From Siphonodentalium dalli (lineage: Eukaryota; Mollusca; Scaphopoda; Gadilida; Siphonodentaliidae): a stretch of 64,000 nt of DNA. A program made the translations under genes and the position numbers. The notes under the pieces were generated by a model, which searched no databases, was not told where the DNA came from, and saw nothing but the letters and a program-made list of their open reading frames with translations. Positions 44,778-55,933 of the stretch are shown one piece after another. Positions within the stretch are counted from its first letter, which is position 1, and each line of letters begins with the position of its first letter. The DNA lies in the NCBI GenBank assembly GCA_032622095.1, contig CP136061.1, forward strand, positions 172,737,107-172,801,106, in the 5' to 3' direction.

Positions 44778-47700
44778 CTAGAGGTGTGACTGTCCCAATG
44801 GGACTAAAGATACCCTCTGTGTTTTTAAAATACAGTAAACATTTAGTTAAAATAATAAAATAACAGTTCCCATTGCAGGTGCACAACCCTAACCCTAATC
44901 TTAAACCTATTGACCGAAAAATGTAGGAATAAAAGCTCGGACAAAATTATGCATGTTGCGAAAATGTTCTTAAGTCGAAAAAGGGGGATAACTCCACCAA
45001 AAAATGTCGGACAGACGTCATAATCGCAGGTACACAGGTTCCCATGGTGGTTGATGCCAAGTTTCACAATGAAAGTGTCAATGACACTGTAGCTCAACTT
45101 AGGTAGGGGAATAATTTAATGGTTGACAGGAATAGGAAAGGTGCTAATTGAAATGTCTAACCTGCGCCCAAGGATTTAGTGATGCAAAGAGTAAAATACA
45201 AGATGGCTGCTGGTGGCCATTTTTTTTGGCCAATTGACCCCAAAAGGACTCGTTCCCATCTACGTATAATTCATAACATCCATGACAAATTTTATGAAGA
45301 TCTGACCAAAGCTACGACCAACAAATTTCATGATGATCAGACGAACAGTACGACCTGTAGACCGCGCCAATGGATTGAATTTTTAAATCCAAGATGGTCG
45401 CTGGCAGCCATGTTTTTTTACCCCACAATGATTCGTTCCCATCTACATGTCAATGTCAACATTCATGACAAATTTCATAAAGATTAGACCAAAGGTACAA
45501 CCTGTAGCCCGTGCCAAAGGATTTAGTCATGCAAAGAGTAAATTCCAAGATGGCTGCTGGCGGCCATGTTTTTTGGCCGAACGACTCCAAAATCACTCGT
45601 TCCCATCTACATGTCAGTGTTAACATCCATGACAAATTTAATAAAGATCAGACCAAAGATATGACCTGTAGCCCACGCCAAAGGATTTAGTCATGCAAAG
45701 AGTAAAATGCTGGTGGCCATGTTTTTTGACCGAATGACCCCAAAACGACTCGTTCCCATCTACATGTCATTGTTATAACTCATGACAAATTTCATGACCA
45801 TCTGACCAAAGCTACGACCTGTAGCCCGCACCAAAGGATTTAGTCATGCAAAGATTAAAATCCAAGATGGCTGCTGGCGGCCATGTTTTTTGACCGAATG
45901 ACCCCAAAACGACTCGATCCCATCTACATGTCATTGTTATCATTCATGACAAATTTCATGATGATCAGACGAACAGTACGACCTGTAGCCCGCGCCAATG
46001 GATTGAATTTTGAAATCCAAGATGGCCGCCAGCGGCCATGTTTTTTGGCCGAATGACCCCACAATGATTCGTTCCCATCTACATGTCAATGTCAACGTTC
46101 ATGACAAATTTTATAAAGATTAGACCAAAGGCAACCTATAGCCCGCGCCAAAGGATTTAGTCATGCAAAGAGTAAAATCCAAGATGGCTGCTGGCGGCCA
46201 TGTTTTTTGGCCGAACGACTCCAAAATAACTCGTTCCCATCTACATGTCAGTGTTAACACCCATGACAAATTTCATAAACTTCTGACCAACACAACGACC
46301 TGTAGCCAGCGCCAAAGGATTTAGTCATGAAAAGAGTAAAATCCAAGATGGCTGCTGGCAGCCATGTTTTTTGGCCAAACGACCCCAAAATCACTCGTTC
46401 CCATCTACATGTCAATATTAAGATCCATGACACATTTCATGATGATCAGACGAACAGTACGACCTGTGGCCCGTGCCAATGGATTGAATCTTGAAATCCA
46501 AGATGGCTGCCAGCGGCCATGTTTTTTGGCCGAATGACCCCAAAATGACTCGTTCCCATCTACATGGCTATGTCAACATTCATGACAAATTTCATAAAGA
46601 TCAGACCAAAGGTACGACCTGTAACCCGCGCCAAAGGATTTAGTCATGCAAATAGTCAAATCCAAGATGGCTGCTGGCGGACATGTTTTTCGGCCGAACG
46701 ACCCCAAAATCACTCGTTCCCATCTACATGTCATTGTTAACATCCATGACAAATTTCATGATGTTCCGATCAAAGCTACGACCTGTAGCCCGCGCCAAAG
46801 GATTTAGTCATGCAAAGAGTAAAATCTAAGATGGCTGCTGGCAGCCATGTTTATTGGCCGAACAACCCCAAAATGACTCGTTCCCATCTACATGTCAATA
46901 TTAACATCCATGACAAATTTCATGATGATCAGACGAACAGTACGACCTGTAGCCCGCGCCAATGGATTGAATTTTGAAATCTAAGATGGTCGCTGGCAGC
47001 CATGTTTTTTGACCCCACAATGATTCGTTCCCATCTACATGTCAATGTCAACATTCATGACAAATTTCATAAAGATTAGACCAAAGGTACAACCTGTAGC
47101 CCGCGCCAAAGGATTTAGTCATGCAAAGAGTAAAATCCAAGATGGCTGCTGGCGGCCATGTTTTTTGGCCGAACGACTCCAAAATAACTCGTTCCCATCT
47201 ACATGTCAGTGTTAACACCCATGACAAATTTCATAAACTTCTGACCAACACAACGACCTGTAGCCAGCGCCAAAGGATTTAGTCATGAAAAGAGTAAAAT
47301 CCAAGATGGCTGCTGGCAGCCATGTTTTTTGGCCAAACGACCCCAAAATCACTCGTTCCCATCTACATGTCAATATTAAGATCCATGACACATTTCATGA
47401 TGATCAGACGAACAGTACGACCTGTGGCCCGTGCCAATGGATTGAATCTTGAAATCCAAGATGGCTGCCAGCGGCCATGTTTTTTGGCCGAATGACCCCA
47501 AAATGACTCGTTCCCATCTACATGGCTATGTCAACATTCATGACAAATTTCATAAAGATCAGACCAAAGGTACGACCTGTAACCCGCGCCAAAGGATTTA
47601 GTCATGCAAATAGTCAAATCCAAGATGGCTGCTGGCGGACATGTTTTTCGGCCGAACGAACCCAAAATCACTCGTTCCCATCTACATGTCATTGTTAACA

Positions 47701-48770
47701 TCCATGACAAATTTCATGATGTTCCGATCAAAGCTACGACCTGTAGCCCGCGCCAAATGATTTAGTCATGCAAAGAGTAAAATCTAAGATGGCTGCTGGC
47801 GGCCATGTTTATTGGCCGAACAACCCCAAAATGACTCGTTCCCATCTACATGTCAATATTAACATCCATGACAAATTTCATGATGATCAGACGAACAGTA
47901 CGACCTGTAGCCCGCGCCAATGGATTGAATTTTGAAATCTAAGATGGTCGCTGGCAGCCATGTTTTTTGACCCCACAATGATTCGTTCCCATCTACATGT
48001 CAATGTCAACATTCATGACAAATTTCATAAAGATTAGACCAAAGGTACAACCTGTAGCCCGCGCCAAAGGATTTAGTCATGCAAAGAGTAAAATCCAAGA
48101 TGGCTGCTGGCGGCCATGTTTTTTGGCCGAACAACTCCAAAATCACTCGTTCCCATCTACATGACAGTGTTAACATCCATGACAAATTTCATAAACTTCC
48201 GACCAAAACAACGACCTGTAGCCCGCGCCAAAGGATTTAGTCATGCAAAGAGTAAAATCCAAGATGGCTGCTGGCAGCCATGTTTTTTGGCCGAACGACC
48301 CCAAAATCACTCGTTCCCATCTACATGTCATTATTAACATCAATGACAAATTTCATGATGATCAGATGAACAGTACGACCTGTAGGCCGCACCAATGGAT
48401 TGAATCTTGAAATCCAAGATGGCTGCCAGCGGCCATGTTTTTTGGCCGAATGAACCCAAAATGACTCGTTCCCATCTACATGTCAATGTCAACATTCATG
48501 ACAAATTTCATGAAGATCAGACCAAAGGTACAACCTGTAGCCCGCGCCGAAGGAAATTGTTGACGGACACACGGACGACGGACGCCAAACCATGGCAATA
48601 GCTCAAACTTACAAAAGTAAGTTGAGCTAAAAATTGATCAAAAAACGACTGAGAAAAATCCGGACAAATTTGTGTCCACGAACGGACGGACAACGGATGA
48701 CAGACGACAGACTGACAAGCTGATTCCAGTATACCCCCTAACTTCGTTGCGGGGGGGGGGGGGGGTATAA
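44778..48770 (+). mobile_element. Type A HINE, middle layer of the nest
   Basis: CTAGAGGTGTGACTGTCCCA start; GTTGCGGGGG...GTATAA end. Its own body is cut at GCCAAGTTTCACA (45068) and resumes at AAATTGATCAAAAAACGACT (48631), contiguous at 11704-11725 in the other copy. Confidence 0.8.
45069..48630 (+). mobile_element. Type E HINE, inner layer, with 958-bp higher-order satellite
   Basis: Starts ATGAAAGTGTCAATGACACT; ends CAAACTTACAAAAGTAAGTTGAGCTAA-type hairpin after a (GGAC)n stretch. About 21 monomers of about 160 bp. GTGTTAACA after CTACATGTCA/CTACATGACA occurs at 46251, 47209 and 48167, an exact spacing of 958 bp, so six monomers form a higher-order unit present two to three times. The copies at 46251 and 47209 are almost identical. 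Confidence 0.85.
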
Positions 48771-49033
48771 TAAATGCGGGCTGCAGGATGTGCCGACGGA
48801 TTCAAATTTGAAATCCAAGATGGCCACTGGCAGCCATGTTTTTAATGAATTTTGGAACAAATTGATGGCTCCCATCTAGAGGTCACCCCGAAGATCCCTA
48901 TGAAGTTTGGGGACAATCGGATGAGAGATATGACCTGTTGGGTGTGCTAACAGAAATTTTTGATGGATGTATGGATGCCCTGACACCAACCCATGGCAAG
49001 AGCTCAACCTTGACTTTGTCAAGTTGAGCTAAA

Positions 49034-49184
49034 AATCTATGGACAAAACTCACTGCATGTTAGTATTCTTCGATTGTTGCTGGTTAATAAAATACTGGTA
49101 GTATCAATGAATAACAACTAACAACTATTCAGTGATGTGTGCCATATACAGACTTGTAAAAATAAGGAGAAAGCACATGCAGAA

Positions 49185-49226
<42 letters not shown>

Positions 49227-49462
49227 TTGATCTCTTTAGCAGTATATGTGGTCTGGACTAATAGAAAGTTCTCATCAATTATATAATACCAATTGTTATC
49301 CTTCATCCCATTTTCCTCTCTTCTGATTGGCTGAGAGTGCGTCACATGGCGGGCCGTAAATCGCCTTATTACCCTGGAGGGTAACATTGTCTCAGTTATT
49401 GACCGCTCAGCTGTTACCAGTAAACATAGAACTACGAAGAACTCAATGTGCAGAGACACTCT
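49034..49462. other. Spacer with (AT)n microsatellite
   Basis: About 18 AT units at 49187-49223. TTACCCTGGAGGGTAA at 49369 is a small palindrome. No gene. Confidence 0.6.
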
Positions 49463-49700
49463 CACAGGCCATAACTCCTTAAAAAAAACTTGGATCAAAC
49501 CCATATTCGAACTCCATCTGTATTTTGGGCTGAGAAACTCACACACCAAATTTGTTTCCGATCGGATAGAAAATATTTTAGTTATCGCACCATGTGTAAA
49601 GTTTCTACGGACAGACAGACGACGGACTATCGACGAGTGGTCAATCCGGACAACAACACTATGTTTACCATACTATGGTATCGGTAAACATAAAAACCCA
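49463..49700 (+). mobile_element. Type C HINE-like element
   Basis: GGCCATAACTCCTTAAAAAA, GGATCAAACCCATATTCGAA, AGTTATCGCACCATGTGTAA, GACAGACAGACGACGGAC, GAGTGGTCAATCCGGACAAC and hairpin GTTTACCATACTATGGTA then TCGGTAAACATAAAAA. Confidence 0.8.
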
Positions 49701-49721
49701 ATGAATTGTTATCTTCGAAAC

Positions 49722-50994
49722 GAATGCCGGCTGATACAGACCCTGGCTCTTACGGACCCTGGCTCATACGGACCCTGGCTCATACGGACCTCCGGCTCAT
49801 ACGGACCCTGGCTTATACGGACCCTCGGCTTATACGGACCCTGGCTCATACGGACCTCAATTAAAATATACAATTTTGTTTTTTATGTTTATTTAAATAA
49901 ATTAAAATACCGACGACAACATATATACTGAGATAACAACAATAAGATGTCAACAAAAATGGAACAACGTTACATCAGACGAACATTATCTAAACTGGGG
50001 CGTACAGCTTGGCGGCTTCTTTCAGTAGTTTGCTGGCAGTTATCCCCATCGACGAGTAGTCTATCCACAAGGACATCATCTTTCCGGTAGTCTCACTCGT
50101 TTTCCTAAAAAAATTTGTATAACTCACCTGTGTCACAAACCCGATGTGTCAAACGGGAACATTCAGGTTCAATGCAGCCAATAACCTCCGCACGAAGCCG
50201 AATGGAGCACAGTTAGAAATTGTGGAATTATGCCAGTCATCGGAGGGAGTATTTGGGGGGGGGGGGGGGGGGGGCTAACCCCGGGATGGTCGAAATTTTA
50301 TATTGAATATATACCAGTTGTGTTTTTACTAACATGTTTTCATAACAAATCAAACTCAGTGGATTCATCCTGATCACCATTCACTGACCATTCATCATCG
50401 CGTGTCTGTTTACAAAACACTACAAAGGGATCAAACACGAGTGTTTATACAACGGACAATAAATCAGTTGAAACAAGTTGTGTTTTTACTAACATGTTTT
50501 CGTAACAAATCAAACTCAGTGGATTAATCCTGATCACCATTCACTGACCATTGCGTGTCTGTTTATACAACGACATAAAGGGATCACACATGCGTGTTTA
50601 TACAACGGTGAAAAGATTAATTAACACGATTCAATAAATTCTTTTTCAAGCCAGAACATCACCGAAATTCTCAATTAATACAGATATATGTGTGAAAAGA
50701 CAATCATAATTATATATTAAATTCATAAATATAAGTTTGAAAATCACCGAAAAAATCGGTTAAATTCATAAGTTTGAAAATCACCAAAAAAATCACCGAA
50801 ATTCTCAATTAATACAGATATATGTGTGAAAAGACAATCATAATTATATATTAAATTCATAAATATAAGTTTGAAAATTGCATATTTTAATTGAGGTCCG
50901 TATGAGCCGGGTCCGTATAAGCCAGGGTCCGTATCAGCCGGTGGTCCGTAAAAGCCAGGGTCCGTAAGAGCCAGGGTCTGTATAAGCCGCATAC
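49722..50994. mobile_element. MULE-like element with 9-bp TSD (1.27 kb)
   Basis: CTTCGAAAC flanks both ends exactly (49713-49721 and 50995-51003). Inverted ends GAATGCCGGCTGATACAGAC and, on the other strand, GTATGCGGCTTATACAGACC lead into arrays of an 18-bp unit (ACGGACCCTGGCTCATAC), about seven units at the left and five at the right. The interior has two direct duplications: CTAACATGTTTTC ... TCCTGATCACCATTCACTGA at 50330/50487, and CTCAATTAATACAGATATAT at 50670/50801. A 9-bp duplication with repeat-rich inverted ends suggests a Mutator-like element. No transposase. Confidence 0.75.
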
Positions 50995-51003
50995 CTTCGA
51001 AAC

Positions 51004-52135
51004 TATCATGGTCACCATTTTGAGAAATATCAAGCAGGAGGTTTTTACTCTCTTGACCCGATGTCCATTCAAAGCCAAGGGAGGTATTAACTCTATCGAT
51101 CAGGAAGTATATTAATGGAAGAGTAGCTACGGTCTAATATACTGTTTAATCGATCATAATAATAAATAACATAACAATAGTACAAGTTTGAATTATTAAC
51201 TATTAACAGTCACATATCACAGTCCAGTTTTTGTGAAATCAGACAAAATCACAAGTCTACTTTTGTAACGAGCTTTTAAGAGACATATTTGCATAATGTA
51301 GTTGACCTTTTGGGGGTATATTTTATATGGTTCAGATTAATCAGATGTTGGCTTCGGTTAAATAAATCCCAATTTTCACATTTATTGTTTTGAGAAGAGA
51401 GTGACTTTCACTTAGCTTTATAGGTAGGCTTACATAATAAAATCCCATTGTTAACATTCTTGATAGTCGGTATAAAAAGCTTGGACAGGCGATAGGCTAA
51501 TTATGCCTACAGTGCAGATGCGCATTTTCTGATGGCTCGCCGAGGTGGCTGCAATTCTATAATTTGTCAACTGACATTATTAATATCTTTGGAGTAAATT
51601 TCCATTATCAATATAGCTACTATTCGGCACATAGACATATAAAGTCTAATTGTCATCACTAACTAGTATTAATTTTAGCCAAACATCCCACCCGTCACTG
51701 TTAATATTGGCCATCACTATTTAATATTGGATAGACACCTTCCATTACCTGACTTATTAGTTCAAACAGGATCAGAACAATTTCATATCAATTGTTTTTC
51801 TGTTCTACGGAACTATATTTGAATTTTAATGATGTATATTCAGGGTTCCAAAAAAAGAAAATTTGCATTGTTTTGTTAGATATCCTAAATATTGTATACT
51901 AGGGGATTGCCGTCAAAATGACGGGTATGTAAATGTGCTTTGTTACTTTCTGGTCTCCGCGGTTTATGAGCACATTATATATCATTTCTATATTAGCAAT
52001 GGATTGGTCATACTTCTCTTTCACCTGAGGCGCGTGGGAAAACTTAATTGAACTAAAACTGAACCCCCACCCTACCCCACATATATATGCATGCACATTT
52101 GGAACGCAACAAAATCAACAAGTTATTTTATTACT
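51004..52135. other. No recognised gene
   Basis: The first 110 bp are open in several frames on both strands, so no frame can be preferred. The rest is AT-rich intron without repeats I recognise. Confidence 0.4.
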
Positions 52136-52248
52136 GTATTTACTAACTGAAACAGACTCCATTTGGGAGCATTTATTCAGCGGTTGAGGGGCCAGAGGGC
52201 CCCTTTGTGAACTGTGAGCCTATGGCTCGGGAACATTATTTTTCACTG
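52136..52248 (+). repeat. CTGAAACAGACTCC dispersed repeat
   Basis: CTGAAACAGACTCCATTTGGGAGC-type hairpin followed by ATTTATTCAGCGG and GGGCCAGAGGGCCC. Relatives are at 17704 and 60476-60640. Confidence 0.55.
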
Positions 52249-53550
52249 AACAAGACAGTCAATGACTGTGGGGTCGCTCACCAGACTGCAAAGACTGATA
52301 AGACTGGGACTCTGGAGACCAAAACAGTCAGCACTTTTCATAATCACTTTAAATGAAGTAGATTTAAACAGGATATGTGGCTAGAGAGTATGTAGATTGG
52401 TGAAAATCCACCTTGAAATTGCCAACTGTACACTACTGAACACCCCCCTCCTCCAGCTCAACAAGTCCCCTCCCGACTGGGCACCAGACTCCCAAGTCTT
52501 AGGTTGGAATTTCACAACCGACACCTCAAACTTTCTCAATTGTTGGAAATTTCCAATCTCACAAGCGCCTTTTTCTAAAACCATTTAGACATGTTTGAAG
52601 CCCAATTATCCATGGACCCAAAACACAATACATGTATGTCAGACCAATCAGTCAGGTGGTTCCAAGGTAGATGTTTTAATGAATTTGGTATTTCAATAAT
52701 TTTATTAGACACAAAAGTGTTAACTCCCCATAGCCTGCCATTTCTTGACAGGTTGACCTCATTTTAACAAATCTGAATCTCAGTCACTAAAGGATCCTCC
52801 TGATTCCTCCATACTATATGTAAGCTAAATAGTCCAAACTCTCTTGAGAAGACATTTTAAGAATTACTATAGAGACATATAGTTATGTCCCTGGTCCCAC
52901 CCTATTTAACCTGGTGACCCCATCTGAATAAATTTGAATCACAGACACCAAAGAACCCTTCATACATATCATAAATATCAGTAAAATAGACCTGATGGTC
53001 CTTGTGACGGAAGCATATTAAGAGGGAAACTGTCCTTCGCTTGGCCCCTATTTGACCAGGTGACCCCATTTAAAAAAATCTGAATTGCAGAACATTCCAT
53101 TCTATATAAGCCAACTTGTTCTTGCAAACATATTTTAAGAATTACTATGTAGTGAAATAGTTTCTGGCTCTGCCCTTATTTGACTTTGTGATCCCATTTT
53201 CACAAATCTGATAAGGATAAGATTTAAGTTCCCCAGTTGAAGTTGGTGATATTCACCCATTGGGCACCTCATTTATGAATTTTAGCTTCTGCAAATTAGG
53301 GGATATAGAAACTTCCTAGAAGGGAAATTTGACTAACAACAATGTAAATTTGATACTATAGATACTTCCAGGAAAATGAGGCCTAAGCAGAATGAGGTAT
53401 CCAGAGGGTGAATTTGGTGATGCTAGCCCCCTGTGTGGGATAGCGTCACAAAAAGCGTGTCTGTTCCTACATTGTGCATGCCTGGCCTCAAGCAACACAA
53501 TGTATTATACAATCAAGCCTTGAAATAGTGTGATAGTGTGTCTGTCATTT

Positions 53551-53643
53551 GCAGAATGAGGTCCTCAGAGGGTGAATTTAGTGACGCTATCCCACACAGT
53601 GGGCTAGCATCACTAAATTCACCCTCTGGGGACCTCATTCTGC
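53551..53643. repeat. Foldback hairpin unit d (best preserved)
   Basis: GCAGAATGAGGTCCTCAGAG ... CTCTGGGGACCTCATTCTGC. Stem over 40 bp with centre CCCACACAGTGGG. Confidence 0.85.
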
Positions 53644-53843
53644 TAAGGCCCCCAACTGCTATGGCAGACCTAGGATAAGATTGAAATTCCCCAGTTGAAG
53701 TTGGTGATGTTCACCCATTGGGCTCCTCAATTATGAATTTATCTTCTGCAAATCAGGGGATATAGAAACTTCCTAGAAGGGAAATGTAACTAACAACAAT
53801 GTTAATTTGATACTATAGATACTTCCCAGAAGATGAGGCCTAA

Positions 53844-53936
53844 GCAGAATGAGGTCTCCAGAGGGTGAATTTGGTGATGCTTGGCCACTGTGCGGGATAG
53901 CATCACTAAATTCACCCTCTGGGGACCTCATTCTGC
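53844..53936. repeat. Foldback hairpin unit e
   Basis: GCAGAATGAGGTCTCCAGAG ... CTCTGGGGACCTCATTCTGC with a looser centre. Confidence 0.8.
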
Positions 53937-53940
53937 AAAT

Positions 53941-54276
53941 GACATTAGTTCTGATATGAACAATACATGATAGATTGGGAATTAATGACTTCTAGCAGAT
54001 CTGCAAGGAATGTTTATAAACATATCAAGATTGACACAATTGTGTAGGCATACCCAGCATATATACAGTTACAGCCAAAGTAAATGCTTCTTATTAATGA
54101 TTCTGTCAAGAATTTGAGTAAATTTTAATTTTGGGACCAGGCCAGGGTGGCAGAAGCAGTGCACTTGAGTGAAGGGCCAGGGGGCACAACCTTCAGAAAT
54201 GTAATGGCATTAGTTTTTCAATTTTCAAAAAATGTTAAACAATATATATATATAATTGATCATGGAGTTAAATACA
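53941..54276. other. No gene seen
   Basis: AT-rich. TAATGGCATTAGTTTTTCAA near 54203 is a dispersed repeat phrase. Confidence 0.4.
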
Positions 54277-54510
54277 ATTTTTTATGTTTACCCATACCAT
54301 AGTATGGTAAACATAGTGTCGTTGCCCGGATTGACCACTCGTCGTTCGTCCGTCTGTCTGTCCGTCGACACTTTACGAGTAATGCGATAACTCAAACATT
54401 TTCTATCCGATCGAAACCAAATTTGGTATGTGAGTTTCACAGCCCAAAATACAGATCGAGTTCGAATATGGGTTTGATCCGATTAATTTTAAAGGAGTTA
54501 TTCGAAAGAA
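54277..54510 (-). mobile_element. Type C HINE-like element, inverted
   Basis: Reverse orientation of 49463-49700, starting TTTTTATGTTTACCCATACC and including GGATTGACCACTCGTCG and AATATGGGTTTGATCCGA. Confidence 0.8.
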
Positions 54511-55579
54511 AGAAAAAATTAATTTATTTTTAACTTTTATAATAATAATAAAAAAAATGTCAATTTGTTTTCATTTAGATATTGATGATTATGATAAAAA
54601 GATTTCCAATGTGTCCCTTTAATTTTTTTAAATAAGTTAAAAAAAATTGAAAAACTAACACCATTATAACTCTGGCAAGGGTACCCCGAATCACCACACC
54701 AAATTTGATTAAATCGGTCCAAAATCTTGTGTTATGTACTGGTAAATCTGTTTGGAGCAAAATTAAATCCAATTGCCTTTGGACTACTTAGCTATTGATA
54801 AGGCTATATTATTTTCTGATGTCTCTTATGCCAATGTGCAAATAATCTGATACATAAGGCTATGGCATCTAATTTAAAATAAAGATTCAACAATAAACAT
54901 CACATGATATTAACAGTAGACTTGGACATCTGTGCTGCAGAGTTATATCTTCAGATGGTCTGATATCATTATAATTGTTATTGGTTCAATAGAGAGGTCA
55001 CTGTTCAACATAAACAATTCCTGTGATATTTTGACAGCTCTGCTATATAATTGATATTAATGGGTCAGTGGTGAGGTTGCTTATCTGTATACTAGGACAC
55101 ATTATTATTGTAAACTTAAATTGGACTCTCTTAACTGAAGTATTCCATGTCTAGGTCACACCTACACATTTAACCCATGGGCTTGCTGGCTGTGGCGGTT
55201 TAGCATTACAGATTCTGTACCAGTGCATTCTCTTATATAAATGCCAGTGACCCATAAATTCCAATAATTTGTGTTATGTACATTTGTCTATAATAGTACA
55301 TAACAGTATACTCTATAATTCAACACCAAAACTCTCATTTATCCGATCATATTAAATTTGTATCGCCAAGGGATGGGTTAACATCTGCCGATCGTGATCG
55401 GCCTCTCGTTTTTTTTTTTTTTTTAAATATTTTAATAAACAAAAACAATTCCACAGTTTTTTTTAAATATTCTTTTATTTTTTAATATATCATTTCTTTT
55501 CTATTTCCTATTCTTTTCTGTTATATTTCTATTCTTTTCTTTTTTGGTTAAAGAGTTTAATCCGAATTTTTTTTTTTTT
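54511..55579. other. No gene; AT-rich with repeat ends
   Basis: GGGTTAACATCTGCCGATCG near 55376 is the inverse of 28095-28125. Long T runs at 55410 and 55567. GTGCATTCTCTTATATAAAT near 55222 is half of the 18505 palindrome. Confidence 0.45.
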
Positions 55580-55830
55580 AGATATGTCCCTGGCCCCACC
55601 CACATTTGACCCAGTGACCTCATTTGAACAAATCTGAACCCCAGTCAACCAAGGATCCTTCATACCAAATATGAACCCATTTGGCCTGATGGTATTTGAG
55701 AAGAAGATGTTTAAAAGAATTACTATGGAGGGAAAGAGTTATGGCCCTGGTTTCTCAACTAATCAACCTGGTAACCTCATTTGAACAAATCTGAATGTGA
55801 GTCACCTAGGGAACATCCACACCAAATTAT
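55580..55830 (+). mobile_element. Type F HINE-like monomers, cut by the pseudogene
   Basis: GACCCAGTGACCTCATTTGA and AACATCCACACCAAAT, then an abrupt change at about 55830 to sequence of the retrocopy-like pseudogene. Confidence 0.7.
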
Positions 55831-55933
55831 GGAGCAAGTGAGAGATGGATGCGTATCAGCCATCTTCTCTCTGCTCTGCCAGTGTAGAAATGTGTGCCAA
55901 TGTTGAGCCGGCGAACATCATGGTGTTACGGCC

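Larger units (their letters stand above)
43554..49033 (+). mobile_element. Diverged type E element, outer layer of a triple nest
   Basis: Starts ATGAAAGTTTCAATGACACT then TTAGCTCAACTTGG; ends GAGCTCAACCTTGACTTTGT then CAAGTTGAGCTAAAA. Monomers differ from the other type E copies (ATGGCTCCCATCTAGAGGTC, AAATGCGGGCTGCAGG) and alternate in pairs of about 290 bp. It is interrupted at 44777/48771: CAATTTTCCAA and TAAATGCGGGCTG are contiguous in its other monomers. Confidence 0.75.
52249..53940 (+). mobile_element. Large dispersed repeat with foldback units, copy 2
   Basis: Very similar to 33781-35800. It carries about 85 bp after CAAAGACT that copy 1 lacks and has fewer units at the right. It ends after the foldback at 53844-53936. 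Confidence 0.8.

Noticed and set aside
49713-51110. Possible coding exon interrupted by the MULE-like element (joined flank is open in all three minus-strand and some plus-strand frames)
   Set aside because: Multiple open frames on both strands, no recognisable protein, and no convincing acceptor/donor pair.
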